A program made the translations under genes and the position numbers. The notes beneath the pieces are model-generated. The model was not told where the DNA came from. It worked only from the letters and a program-made list of their open reading frames with translations, and searched no databases. From Polaribacter gangjinensis (GTDB lineage: Bacteria; Bacteroidota; Bacteroidia; Flavobacteriales; Flavobacteriaceae), in NCBI RefSeq assembly GCF_038024125.1, contig NZ_CP150662.1:2373501-2437500 (forward strand): 64,000 nucleotides of DNA. Reading direction: 5' to 3'. Positions 1 through 8,100 of this stretch are shown one piece after another. Position 1 is the first letter of the stretch, and each line of letters starts with the position of its first letter.

Positions 1-685
1 AATTCCTGCTGAAGGGTTTGATGTTTCTCCAGTTGATGTTGGCACACCTTCTGCTGAGTTACTTTACAAAACTTCTACTTCAGTTTATGAGAAATCTTTA
101 GATAGAATGCCCGAAATTGCAAGAGCAAAATTAGCGATAGATAATGCCGCATTAACTATTGAAATTTCGAAAGCTGCTTTTTTACCTTCCATTTCTGCTC
201 AAATAGGATTGTCAACCAATTATGGTTTTAATTTAAATTTACCAGCCGGATTTTCAAACACACCACTAGCAGATCAGCTTGGTGATAACTTTGGATACGG
301 TTTTGGCGTTAATATGAATATTCCAATTTTCAACCGTTTTCAAACTAAAAATAGAGTTTCTCAGTCTGTTATCAATAAAGAAATTTTTGAAACACGTTTA
401 GAAAGTGAAAAATTAGCATTACAACAAACTATTGAACAAGCCTTTTTGGATGTAAAAACTGCTTTAAAAACCTATGAAGCTGCAAAAATTTCTCTTGCAT
501 CGCAACAAGAAGCATTTAAAAATGCCCAAGAAAGATACAACTTTGGATCAATGACATTGTTTGATTTTGATCAGGTTAGAACACGTTTAGTAAATGCTGA
601 GGCAACTCTAATTCGTTCTAAATACGATTATGTTTTTAAAACAAAAGTGTTACAATTTTATTCAGGCGATTTAACGTTAGATTAA
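1..685 (+). CDS. TolC-like outer membrane efflux protein, C-terminal part
   Basis: The reading frame is open from base 2, so this is the 3' part of a gene that begins before the window. About 227 codons are visible. The visible region is typical of the second half of a TolC/OEP protein: an amphipathic beta segment rich in Gly/Asn/Phe (around bases 200-330), then long Gln/Glu/Ala-rich helices ending in the family-typical pattern of a helix with a YNFGSMTLFDFDQVRTRL-like motif followed by NAEATLIRSKYDYVFKTKVLQFY. Such proteins form the trimeric outer membrane exit duct for RND or ABC exporters. Partner pump genes would lie upstream, outside the window. A strong intrinsic terminator follows directly, so this is the last gene of its operon. 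Substrate unknown. Confidence 0.88.
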   Translation, partial: IPAEGFDVSPVDVGTPSAELLYKTSTSVYEKSLDRMPEIARAKLAIDNAALTIEISKAAFLPSISAQIGLSTNYGFNLNLPAGFSNTPLADQLGDNFGYGFGVNMNIPIFNRFQTKNRVSQSVINKEIFETRLESEKLALQQTIEQAFLDVKTALKTYEAAKISLASQQEAFKNAQERYNFGSMTLFDFDQVRTRLVNAEATLIRSKYDYVFKTKVLQFYSGDLTLD

Positions 686-711
686 TAATTTATTTTTTAA
701 AAATATTTTTT

Positions 712-747
712 GAAACCTCTTCTTTTTAGTTGAGGTTTCTTTTTTTT
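712..747 (+). terminator. Intrinsic terminator after the TolC-like gene
   Basis: Perfect 8-bp stem GAAACCTC (712-719) / GAGGTTTC (732-739) followed by a run of eight T. It ends the efflux operon and also argues that the TTG at 746 inside its T-run is not the tsaB start. Confidence 0.9.
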
Positions 748-762
748 GAAATACTATCTTTG
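730..762 (+). promoter_or_regulatory. Promoter of tsaB
   Basis: TTG (730-732), 22 bases, then TATCTTTG (755-762), a full match to the Bacteroidota -33/-7 consensus. The -33 part overlaps the terminator hairpin of the previous gene, an economical but common arrangement. Confidence 0.65.
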
Positions 763-790
763 CTTTTTATTTAAAACTAAAAACTACTTT

Positions 791-1477
791 TTGGCAACGA
801 TATTAAATATTGAAACAGCAACTAAAAACTGCTCTGTTAGCATCTCAATAGACGGAGAAATTATTGCATTAAAAGAATTTAATGACGGGAATTATTCTCA
901 TGCAGAAGTATTGCATTCATTTATTATTGACATTGTGAAGGAAGCCAACATCAGATTAAATGATTTAGACGCAATAGCAGTGAGTAAAGGTCCAGGTTCC
1001 TACACAGGATTACGAATTGGAGTTTCAGCTGCAAAAGGGTTTTGTTTTGCTTTAGAAAAACCTTTAATTGCTGTTGACACATTAACTTCATTAGCTCATG
1101 CAATTTCGATTGAAGAGGGAATTATTATCCCATTATTAGATGCTAGAAGAATGGAAGTTTATGCAGCTATTTTTGATAATAAGTATCAACAAATAAGAGA
1201 GATTAGTGCTGAAATTATTGATGAAAGTTCTTTTTCTGAATATCTAAATCATCAAAAAGTTTATTTTTTGGGTGATGGTGCTTTGAAGTGTAAAGAAATC
1301 ATTAAACATGAAAATGCCTTTTTTATTGATGCTGTTGATCCTTCATCAAAAGAGATAGGAAAATTGGCATTTGAAAAATACCAAAAAAGCGACTTTGAAA
1401 ATGTCGCTTATTTTGAACCTTTTTACCTGAAAGATTTTATTGTTATTCCTGAAAAGAAAAAGAATTTTATTTCGTGA
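791..1477 (+). CDS. tsaB: tRNA threonylcarbamoyladenosine biosynthesis protein TsaB
   Basis: TsaB is the ASKHA-fold partner of TsaD (with TsaE) in making N6-threonylcarbamoyladenosine at A37 of ANN-decoding tRNAs. The sequence opens with ATILNIETATKNCSVSIS, the family's first phosphate-loop-like strand, followed by the signature VSKGPGSYTGLRIGVSAAKG. About 228 residues, usual for the family. I place the start at the TTG at 791 because a longer in-frame extension to 746 would run through the terminator and the -7 promoter box; the extension residues are also unlike TsaB. The end overlaps the convergent mscS-type gene by 11 bases. Identity is secure; the non-ATG start is inferred. Confidence 0.93.
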   Translation: MATILNIETATKNCSVSISIDGEIIALKEFNDGNYSHAEVLHSFIIDIVKEANIRLNDLDAIAVSKGPGSYTGLRIGVSAAKGFCFALEKPLIAVDTLTSLAHAISIEEGIIIPLLDARRMEVYAAIFDNKYQQIREISAEIIDESSFSEYLNHQKVYFLGDGALKCKEIIKHENAFFIDAVDPSSKEIGKLAFEKYQKSDFENVAYFEPFYLKDFIVIPEKKKNFIS

Positions 1478-2267
1478 CAACCACTCTGTGAGGATATGGA
1501 ATTTCAATACCAGCTTCATCTAGCGCTAATTTTGCTTTTTCAGTAATATCAAAATAAACTGTCCAATAATCTTCAGAATTGCACCAAGGCCTTACAGCAA
1601 AATTTACAGAACTATCTGCCAACGCTAAAACAGCAACTAATGGCGCAGGATCTTGCAAAACCTTTGGATGTGATGTTACTACATCCATTAAAATTTCTTT
1701 TGTTTTTTTAATGTCAGCATCATATGAAACTCCAATAACCAAATCAACACGTCTTGTGCCTTCTGTTGAATAATTGACAATATTTCCATTGGATAATGAA
1801 CCATTTGGAATGATAATTTCTTTATTTGATAGTCCAGTTAATTTAGTGGTGAATATTTCTATTTCTTTCACAACACCCATTTCGCCTTGCGCTTCAATCA
1901 AATCTCCAATTTTAAAGGGTTTAAAAATCATAATTAAAACTCCTCCTGCAAAATTTCCTAGTGAACCCTGCAATGCTAAGCCTATTGCCAAACCAGCAGC
2001 TGCAATAATTGCTGCAAATGAAGTTGTAGCAATTCCTAATTTAGAGATGACAGTAATGAATAAAAGTATTTTTAATATCCAACTGACTAAGTTTAAGGAA
2101 AATTTTTGCAATGTGACATCCACATTTCTTTTTTTCATTACTTTTTTTGTCGAATTAAGTACTAATTTTATTAGGAATAACCCTATAATTAAAATTAACA
2201 ATGCAGTGATAACACTTGGTGCAAATTCGAAAAGTAAGTCTTTTGTTTTTTGTAAATAATCTACCAT
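1467..2267 (-). CDS. MscS-family small-conductance mechanosensitive channel
   Basis: A 266-residue inner membrane channel protein that releases solutes on osmotic downshock. Three hydrophobic segments lie in about the first 105 residues. The third is the Gly/Ala-rich pore helix region AAAGLAIGLALQGSLGNFAGG, followed directly by the beta-domain signature IMIFKPFKIGDLIEAQG and the cytoplasmic cage (residues about 115-266). Length and layout match the short E. coli MscS type rather than the long MscK type. Monocistronic or downstream of the DUF1304 gene, which lies 60 bases upstream in the same orientation. Family call is secure; which MscS paralogue it is cannot be told. Confidence 0.93.
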   Translation of the reverse strand: MVDYLQKTKDLLFEFAPSVITALLILIIGLFLIKLVLNSTKKVMKKRNVDVTLQKFSLNLVSWILKILLFITVISKLGIATTSFAAIIAAAGLAIGLALQGSLGNFAGGVLIMIFKPFKIGDLIEAQGEMGVVKEIEIFTTKLTGLSNKEIIIPNGSLSNGNIVNYSTEGTRRVDLVIGVSYDADIKKTKEILMDVVTSHPKVLQDPAPLVAVLALADSSVNFAVRPWCNSEDYWTVYFDITEKAKLALDEAGIEIPYPHRVVVTK

Positions 2268-2328
2268 TTTTAATAATTTTCAGTGAATTTGTAAATTACT
2301 AAAATTTTTACTTTTATAAAATCTTTAT

Positions 2329-2685
2329 TTATAAAAATACGCAAATTAAGATTGCAATAATTGCAGGAATAGACTGAATGTAAAAGATTTTGATTTTTTT
2401 TGTGGAAAAGGCTCCGTAAATTCCTGCTATTAAAACACAACTCAAAAAGAAGAGTGCAATTTCTTTATTTTTTAGTAACACAGACCAAAATAACCCTACA
2501 GCCAAAAAACCATTATATAAGCCTTGATTTGCAGCTAAAACCTTAGTTTCTTCAGCAAATTGTTTACTTTTTAAACCAAATATTTTTATTCCTTTTTCTG
2601 TTGTCCACAATACCATTTCTATGTGCATAATATAAGAATGTATGATGGCAACAAGTCCGATTGATAAAAAATGATAGGTATTCAT
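2329..2685 (-). CDS. DUF1304 family small membrane protein
   Basis: A 118-residue very hydrophobic protein with about four predicted membrane helices. The pattern HIEMVLWTTEKGIKIFGL near residue 20-40, then AANQGLYNGFLAVGL, is the conserved core of the DUF1304 family of small inner membrane proteins. No biochemical function is established for the family. It lies upstream of, and in the same direction as, the MscS gene with a 61-base AT-rich gap and no clear terminator between them, so co-transcription is possible. Confidence 0.85.
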   Translation of the reverse strand: MNTYHFLSIGLVAIIHSYIMHIEMVLWTTEKGIKIFGLKSKQFAEETKVLAANQGLYNGFLAVGLFWSVLLKNKEIALFFLSCVLIAGIYGAFSTKKIKIFYIQSIPAIIAILICVFL

Positions 2686-2853
2686 GGTTTTAATTTTAAT
2701 TTGTTGGTTGAAATTGATTGATTTTTGTAAAAGCGAATTTCGTAAATAAGTACGGATTTATTACAATAAAAATCAGATTATAAATCATTTATCTATTTAT
2801 TTCGTGATGATTTGTTCAATTGATAAATGATATTGTATGTTAAATTTTACTCC

Positions 2854-2893
2854 AATGTTAATTTAATGTTATCAAAATGTTGTTTAAATGTTA
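2854..2893 (+). promoter_or_regulatory. Four phased 11-bp direct repeats (candidate activator array)
   Basis: The heptamer AATGTTA occurs at 2854, 2865 and 2887, with AATGTTG at 2876: four copies at exactly 11-base spacing, each separated by a 4-base AT spacer. Copy three contains the TTG of the -33 element and the array ends 9 bases before the -7 box. A 7+4 layout directly upstream of the -7 element is what OmpR/PhoB-type response regulators use (for example Pho boxes). The repeats are seen; the regulator class is inference. Confidence 0.55.
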
Positions 2894-2910
2894 CAAATTA
2901 TGTACATTTG
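2880..2910 (+). promoter_or_regulatory. Promoter of the YwqK-like gene
   Basis: TTG (2880-2882), 20 bases, TACATTTG (2903-2910): a full match to the flavobacterial consensus, 32 bases before the ATG at 2943. Confidence 0.7.
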
Positions 2911-2942
2911 TAAATGTAATGTTAATCTTAAATTTATTCGAT

Positions 2943-3296
2943 ATGAAAACAATGATCACAATTTGTATGCTAGGTTTGGTAACTTTAGGATTTTCTCAAG
3001 AAAAACAACCAACTTTTAGTGCTGAAGGAGACTTAGTGAAAGCGACTTATTATTACGAAGATGGTTCTATTAAAACACAAGGTTTTTTCAAGGATAAAAA
3101 ATTAACTGGAGAGTGGGTTCGTTTCGATAAATCCGGAAACAAAGTTCAGTTAGCATACTACAAAGAAGGAAAAAAAGTAGGTAAATGGTTTGTTTGGGCA
3201 GATGAATCTCTTAAAGAAATTAACTACCAAGACAATGCAATTGCATCAGTGAATGTTTGGAAAAATGAATCTAAAGTTGCTTTCAGTAATAAGTAA
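2943..3296 (+). CDS. Small secreted protein with MORN-like (YwqK-type) repeats
   Basis: About 117 residues from the ATG at 2943, which follows the promoter; an upstream in-frame TTG would fall in the repeat array. Residues 1-19 form a signal peptide ending near GFSQ, so the product is exported. The body has repeated TYYYEDGSIKTQGFFKDKKLTGEWVRF-style units (broken here into YYEDGSIKTQGFFKD and YYKEGKKVGKWFVW), the beta-hairpin MORN-variant repeat annotated in databases as toxin-antitoxin YwqK family antitoxin. No toxin partner is nearby, so the antitoxin label should not be taken as function. It is a single-gene unit with its own promoter, an 11-bp repeat array and a terminator, suggesting conditional expression. 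Confidence 0.8.
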   Translation: MKTMITICMLGLVTLGFSQEKQPTFSAEGDLVKATYYYEDGSIKTQGFFKDKKLTGEWVRFDKSGNKVQLAYYKEGKKVGKWFVWADESLKEINYQDNAIASVNVWKNESKVAFSNK

Positions 3297-3328
3297 TAGA
3301 ATAATTAAAAAAAATTTTCTAGCATTCG

Positions 3329-3364
3329 AAAAACCTCTAAGTAAAAATCTTAGAGGTTTTTTTA
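3329..3364 (+). terminator. Intrinsic terminator after the YwqK-like gene
   Basis: AAAACCTCTAAG (3330-3341) and CTTAGAGGTTTT (3349-3360) form a perfect 12-bp stem with a 7-base loop, followed by more T. Typical strong Rho-independent terminator. Confidence 0.92.
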
Positions 3365-3610
3365 TTGCCTTTATCTTCATTTAATAAGTTTTTTTATTGT
3401 AAGGAAAACTACGAACATTAGATCGTGTAAATCTTCATTTAAAAGGTTTTTTTATAGATTTTTTGAGGTGTTTAATTTTCAGTATTAGATTTCCTTTTGA
3501 TGAGAATTACTTTCAATAATTAGCTTTATTTTAGAAGAAATTTAAATTTATTAAGAACTCAATTTATCATTAGTTTATAAAGTTTCCTAATTATCTTAAT
3601 AATACTACTA
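3365..3610. repeat. Non-coding spacer with an imperfect 26-bp direct repeat
   Basis: No gene is visible in this 245-base AT-rich spacer between two convergent units. It holds two copies of an imperfect direct repeat starting ATCTTCATTTAA and ending in a T-run, at 3373-3398 and 3431-3456, 58 bases apart. No promoter-like element was recognised. Confidence 0.5.
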
Positions 3611-3646
3611 AAAAAAACCGTTAAAAATAATCTTAACGGTTTTTAT
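3611..3646 (-). terminator. Terminator of the maeB-sprA-tonB operon
   Basis: AAAACCGTTAA (3614-3624) and TTAACGGTTTT (3633-3643) form an 11-bp stem, A-rich on the plus-strand 5' side and T-rich on the 3' side, so it can act in both directions. It lies 23 bases beyond the tonB stop codon. Confidence 0.85.
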
Positions 3647-3668
3647 TTATTTCTTCTTTAATTAGGTT

Positions 3669-4388
3669 TTATTCTACAACCAAAGTAAATGGGATACTAT
3701 ATTTAACACCTACTGGTTTTCCACGTTGTTTTCCTGGTTTCATTTTAGGCAATTGCTCCATTACTTTATCAACTTCATCCTTAATTTTTGGATGCGGAGC
3801 TTTCACTTGAATATCAACAATATTTCCGTTTTTGTCAATTTTAAATCCAATAAATACTTTTTTCTTACCTGGAGATAAACCTAACTCATTGGGTAAATCA
3901 GCATTGAATTTTCTAACAAAGTGTTTTTGTACCATTTGGCTAAAACAAGCTTTTCTTTCTTCGTTATTTCCTGAACAACCTGGAAAAGTAGGTACATCTT
4001 CTATAATCATGAAGTTTACGTCTTCTACTACTTCCTCAACTTCTTTAACTTCAACGATTTCTGAAACTACTACTTTCTTTGTCTCATCAGTTTCTGTTGA
4101 TTCAATTACTGTTTCTTCAATTTCCTTTTTATCCTCAACAATTTCGATTTTATCTGGAGTTGGTGGTGGTGGAGTTTTTGGTTGATCTGGTTCAACTCTT
4201 TCTGTAATTGGAATTTCTTCTTCCATTTCTGCATTCATATTGACAGTCCCTAAATCACCATAGACTTTGTCATATGTTTTTTGTTCAATTGCTACGTAGG
4301 TAACAAATAATGCCAGCACCAAACCAATCTGCATAAAAATTTTGCTGAAATTTTCTAAATTCGATTTTGGACTTTTTTTGATTTCCAT
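3669..4388 (-). CDS. TonB-family energy transducer
   Basis: A 239-residue TonB-like protein that passes proton-motive-force energy from ExbB/ExbD to outer membrane receptors. Layout: cytoplasmic Lys-rich start, one membrane helix at about residues 17-35, a periplasmic linker with the Pro stretch KTPPPPTP near residue 70, a Glu/Val-rich segment (residues 80-125), and the C-terminal TonB fold from about 150 (VFIGFKIDKNGNIVDIQVKA, then PKMKPGKQRGKPVGVKYSIPF at the end). It is the last gene of the sprA operon, after a 64-base gap. Bacteroidota encode many TonB paralogues, so the partner receptor cannot be named. Whether this one serves type IX secretion is suggested only by location. Confidence 0.9.
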   Translation of the reverse strand: MEIKKSPKSNLENFSKIFMQIGLVLALFVTYVAIEQKTYDKVYGDLGTVNMNAEMEEEIPITERVEPDQPKTPPPPTPDKIEIVEDKKEIEETVIESTETDETKKVVVSEIVEVKEVEEVVEDVNFMIIEDVPTFPGCSGNNEERKACFSQMVQKHFVRKFNADLPNELGLSPGKKKVFIGFKIDKNGNIVDIQVKAPHPKIKDEVDKVMEQLPKMKPGKQRGKPVGVKYSIPFTLVVE

Positions 4389-4452
4389 GGTTAAACGTTT
4401 TTAATAGGTTGCTAATTTAATTAAATTATTGTGTTAATTACAAGCCCAATTG

Positions 4453-4830
4453 TTAATTAATCTGTTTTTTTTTAAAAATCATGCTAAATACAAAAAGAGC
4501 TAACAAACTTCCTAGTGAATTTGCGAAAACATCTAAAATATCACCAGTTCTGTAATTAGTTAACACTGTTTGTAAAACTTCAATAATAATGCCAAAAAAA
4601 ATACAACTCAGCGTAACTAGGTGTTTTTTTTGTGGAGTTTTATAAAAACTCAGTAGCCAAACTATGGTTAATGTAAAGTATGCAAAACTATGATATACTT
4701 TATCAATATTTGCAACTGTCACTCCAGTTTCTGGCATTTTTATGAGACTTAATCCTAAAACAACAATTGTAATTACAATTGCAATTAAAAGTAATTTATC
4801 CTTTAATAAGTTTTTGATACGCCTCAGCAT
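4453..4830 (-). CDS. VanZ-family membrane protein
   Basis: A 125-residue protein with four hydrophobic segments and the VanZ-type signatures [16 protein letters not shown] (first half) and [11 protein letters not shown] followed by [18 protein letters not shown] (second half). Founding member VanZ gives low-level teicoplanin resistance, but the role of these stand-alone housekeeping copies is not established. The ATG at 4830 lies 35 bases inside gcvH in another frame, an unusually long overlap that implies translational coupling; no better start was seen downstream. The same gcvH-vanZ-like order after sprA is familiar from other flavobacteria. Confidence 0.85.
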   Translation of the reverse strand: MLRRIKNLLKDKLLLIAIVITIVVLGLSLIKMPETGVTVANIDKVYHSFAYFTLTIVWLLSFYKTPQKKHLVTLSCIFFGIIIEVLQTVLTNYRTGDILDVFANSLGSLLALFVFSMIFKKKQIN

Positions 4831-5176
4831 CTAATAAATTTTCTATTTGTGAGCTATCAGCAATGGCAACTTTTATCATCCATCCTTTTCCATATGGGTC
4901 TGAATTTACCAATTCTGGCTCGTCTTCTAATGCTTCATTAAATTCAATTACTTCTCCTGTTAATGGCATAAATAAATCAGAAACTGTTTTTACAGCTTCA
5001 ACAGATCCAAAAACGGCACCTTCTTCAACGGTATCATCTAAGGTATCTACATCAACATAAACGATGTCTCCTAATTCTCCTTGTGCAAAATCAGTAATTC
5101 CTACAGTTGCAGTTTCGCCATCAATTTTAATCCACTCGTGATCTTTTGTGTACTTTAAGTTACTTGGTATATTCAT
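4796..5176 (-). CDS. gcvH: Glycine cleavage system H protein
   Basis: A 126-residue lipoyl carrier that shuttles the aminomethyl group of glycine between the P, T and L proteins. The beta-sandwich starts [25 protein letters not shown], and the lipoylated Lys is K63 in [11 protein letters not shown]. The C-terminal WMIKV and [11 protein letters not shown] are standard. Full length. It lies 21 bases after sprA and overlaps the vanZ-like gene. Its presence inside a secretion/DNA-repair operon, away from gcvT and gcvP, is common in this family of bacteria and probably reflects conserved gene order rather than shared function. Confidence 0.97.
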   Translation of the reverse strand: MNIPSNLKYTKDHEWIKIDGETATVGITDFAQGELGDIVYVDVDTLDDTVEEGAVFGSVEAVKTVSDLFMPLTGEVIEFNEALEDEPELVNSDPYGKGWMIKVAIADSSQIENLLDAEAYQKLIKG

Positions 5177-5197
5177 TTTTACTAACTAAATTAATTT

Positions 5198-8100
5198 TTA
5201 ATTTCCTCCTAAGTTATAAATAATATTAAATCCTGCATTGATAGCTTGTCTCGGAAAAGTTGTTGAGATAGCATATCTTGAAGATTGATGATTGTAATAG
5301 AATGAAGCAGTCAGGTTTGCACTCAGTCTGTAATCGGCTGTAAATTTAATAGAAAATAATCTTTGACCACCACTAATTTGTGTATTATCTTCATCAACAT
5401 AACGAATTTGGGTTAAATTATCTCTCAAAGAAATATCTGCCCTTACATTGATATCTCCTTTCATTTCTACTTTTTTCCCTGTAAAACGCGAATTCATTTT
5501 AACGTCTTTAAACACATAACCCAATCCTATTACATATTCAATTCCGTCAATATCAGTGAGGGTACTATTATTAAAATTCATGGTTAAAGTTCTGTCGCTT
5601 TTAACTTCACCTCTAAACGAAAAAGAGTTTTTCATTTTCATATCAATTCTTACCAATGGCGAAAATTCATCAACCAAAGTTGCACTTGCCACCAATCTTT
5701 GTGATTCATAATTTCCTGCAGCGTTTGTAGTTGCATACGGATTATTTGCATCAAATTGTAAATTGTTTGTAAAACTTGAAATTGTATAAGAGGATTTGTA
5801 ACCATGTGAAACTACAAATGATGAAAAATTCTTTTTAAACCAGTTCATTTTCATCAATCCATTGTAACGCAATGTCCAATTAGGAATGGGAATATTTTTA
5901 AACAATCCTGTGTTTACTTTTGTGGGACTTTTTCCAGAATACGCTGCAATAAATGCAGGAAGCATTACTTGTTGACTATTTGCTCCAAAACCTGCAATTG
6001 GTGCGCCAGTCTCTGATGCCAATCTATTTGCAATGATACTTCTGTAATCTTTCATTCTTTGAAATAGAGCATCTCCATTAGAAAATGCGGTTGATAACAT
6101 AGAGAAACTGGTGCTGAAATTTCCATTTTCAAAAATTGGCGTATCTTCAAAAGTATTTCTTCCTTCAATCAAATCGATTTGCTGAGAAATATCTGTAGTT
6201 TGAATTTTATTTCCACGTACATCAATATCCAAATCATTGAAAGGTTTTACAATGAATGTATAATCTAATTTGTTGTATTGCGTTCTGCTGTAGGTTTTAT
6301 TAAAATATTCTGCACCATCAACTCTAGTTACTAACCAACCATTTTCTAGGGCTTTGTTTCTAATATCTACTTGACTTCCGAAAGCAAATGCTGTTGGTGC
6401 TCCACCTAAAAATCCTATAGGTTGGTTATATCCTTGTAAAAATTGTCCGTTATTTTCGGTATAACTGATGGTTGCTTTCTTCACAGAAGTTAACACATCA
6501 AACGTTCCTTTTAAAAACTGTTTTCCGAATGAGAGTTTTTTTGGAGGATTGATGCGAATATTTTTGTCTTTGGCATTTTTACGTTGCGCTTTTGTCAATA
6601 ACAATCTTTCAAAGTTTAGGCTTTTGTATATTTTATCAAATGAAAAATCGGTATTGATATTATGCGTGTTTGCATTTTGAATTACATTTCCAACTTGTTC
6701 TAAAATCGTTTGATCTTGCGAAGAAACTTGCCAATCAAAATCAGCTGAATAGCCATAATCAGCTTTTATAAAATCTAAAAACGGGAATTTATCTAAAGGA
6801 ATATTATAAGTCGCATTCAACTTTTGATGATAATGATTTGGTCTTCCTGTGTTGAAGAAATTATCGAAAATTTGCAATTGTTCACCACTTCCAAAAGCAT
6901 CGTAAATGTAATTATTGGTCGCATTGAAATTCAATTGTAATGATTTTGTCAAATCAAAACCAATGGTATAATCCCAATCAAACAAAAATCTACGTTGGAT
7001 TAATTCTGGTTGTTCAGACAATCCTGGAACTAAATTTCGTGATTGCTGTTCGTTATAACTTCTATTGATTCTAGAGTTGATAGCAATTGTTTTAGGAATT
7101 GGATTAAAATTTAAATCTTTCAAAAACTTTAGATATTTACTTCTAAAAATGGAGTCATTATTTTTGAAAAATTCAATCGGTTTTGAATCGAAATTAAAAT
7201 TATATGCTGCTGAAGCTGCCACATTTTCATTGACATATTTTTGCACATTATAATCTCTGTGAAATTCACTGTTTTGTGAATATGAAACTGCCAAATTCTC
7301 CACATCATAAAACTTTGGTTTTTTGGTTGAATTCGGATTTCGATTCTTCTTTACATTGATAAAACTGATGCTGGTTCTTTTGGTATAATCTCTCGAAAAT
7401 TCACTATTTGGATTTTGGTCAATAGCGTCAGCTAATAACACATCTTGGTATTGAGGATCAAATTTTGGATCAATAAAGCGCTCGCCAACACTGTAACTCA
7501 TTGGCAATTGAATGCCCCATTTTTCGGGAGTTAACACTTTTCCAAGGTTGATGGTCGTTGCAACATCATATTGTTTTGTTTCATCTAAACTTCGTTGATT
7601 GATGCGATCTTCTACATTTCCAAAACCAATTGTTTTGATACTTCCAGATACAGAAACATTCGCAACATCAGCAAAATTTGCATCAGCATTGATGACTGCA
7701 GCCCAACCTGCTTTGTTGTCAAAACCAGAAGAACGCAATTCGTTGAACCAAACTTCTCCTGTTTTATTAGTAACACCAGTGTTTTTTAAACCCAACATAA
7801 TCGTTCTTAATTGTGCTAACGTCGGATTTCCTTTCACACTGATTTTATAGGGAAGATTGGCACTTTGCGTTGAAGACGTATATACTTCGTTTATAGGAGC
7901 TCCAATGGCATCTCTTTCTAATTTTACCTTTCCAAAGGTTTCTAAAAAGGCATCTAAATTATTTTCTTCGGGCCAAATATCTAATTGGCTATTGCCTCCA
8001 CTACTGACAGTTAAGGGCAATTCTAGTTCATAAAAGTTTTCTGCTAAATCTGTTCCTAAACGAATTACAGCCGCAAAACCTTCATCACCTTGCAAGTGCA

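Noticed and set aside
746..790. Longer tsaB start at the TTG at 746
   Set aside because: It lies in the terminator T-run and ahead of the -7 box; the extra residues do not match the family N-terminus.
1579..2259. Two plus-strand frames opposite the MscS gene
   Set aside because: They are antisense shadows of a well-supported gene with random-looking composition.
2943..3296. Toxin-antitoxin module
   Set aside because: The YwqK antitoxin label is only a database name for MORN-like repeats; the protein is exported and no toxin gene is adjacent.
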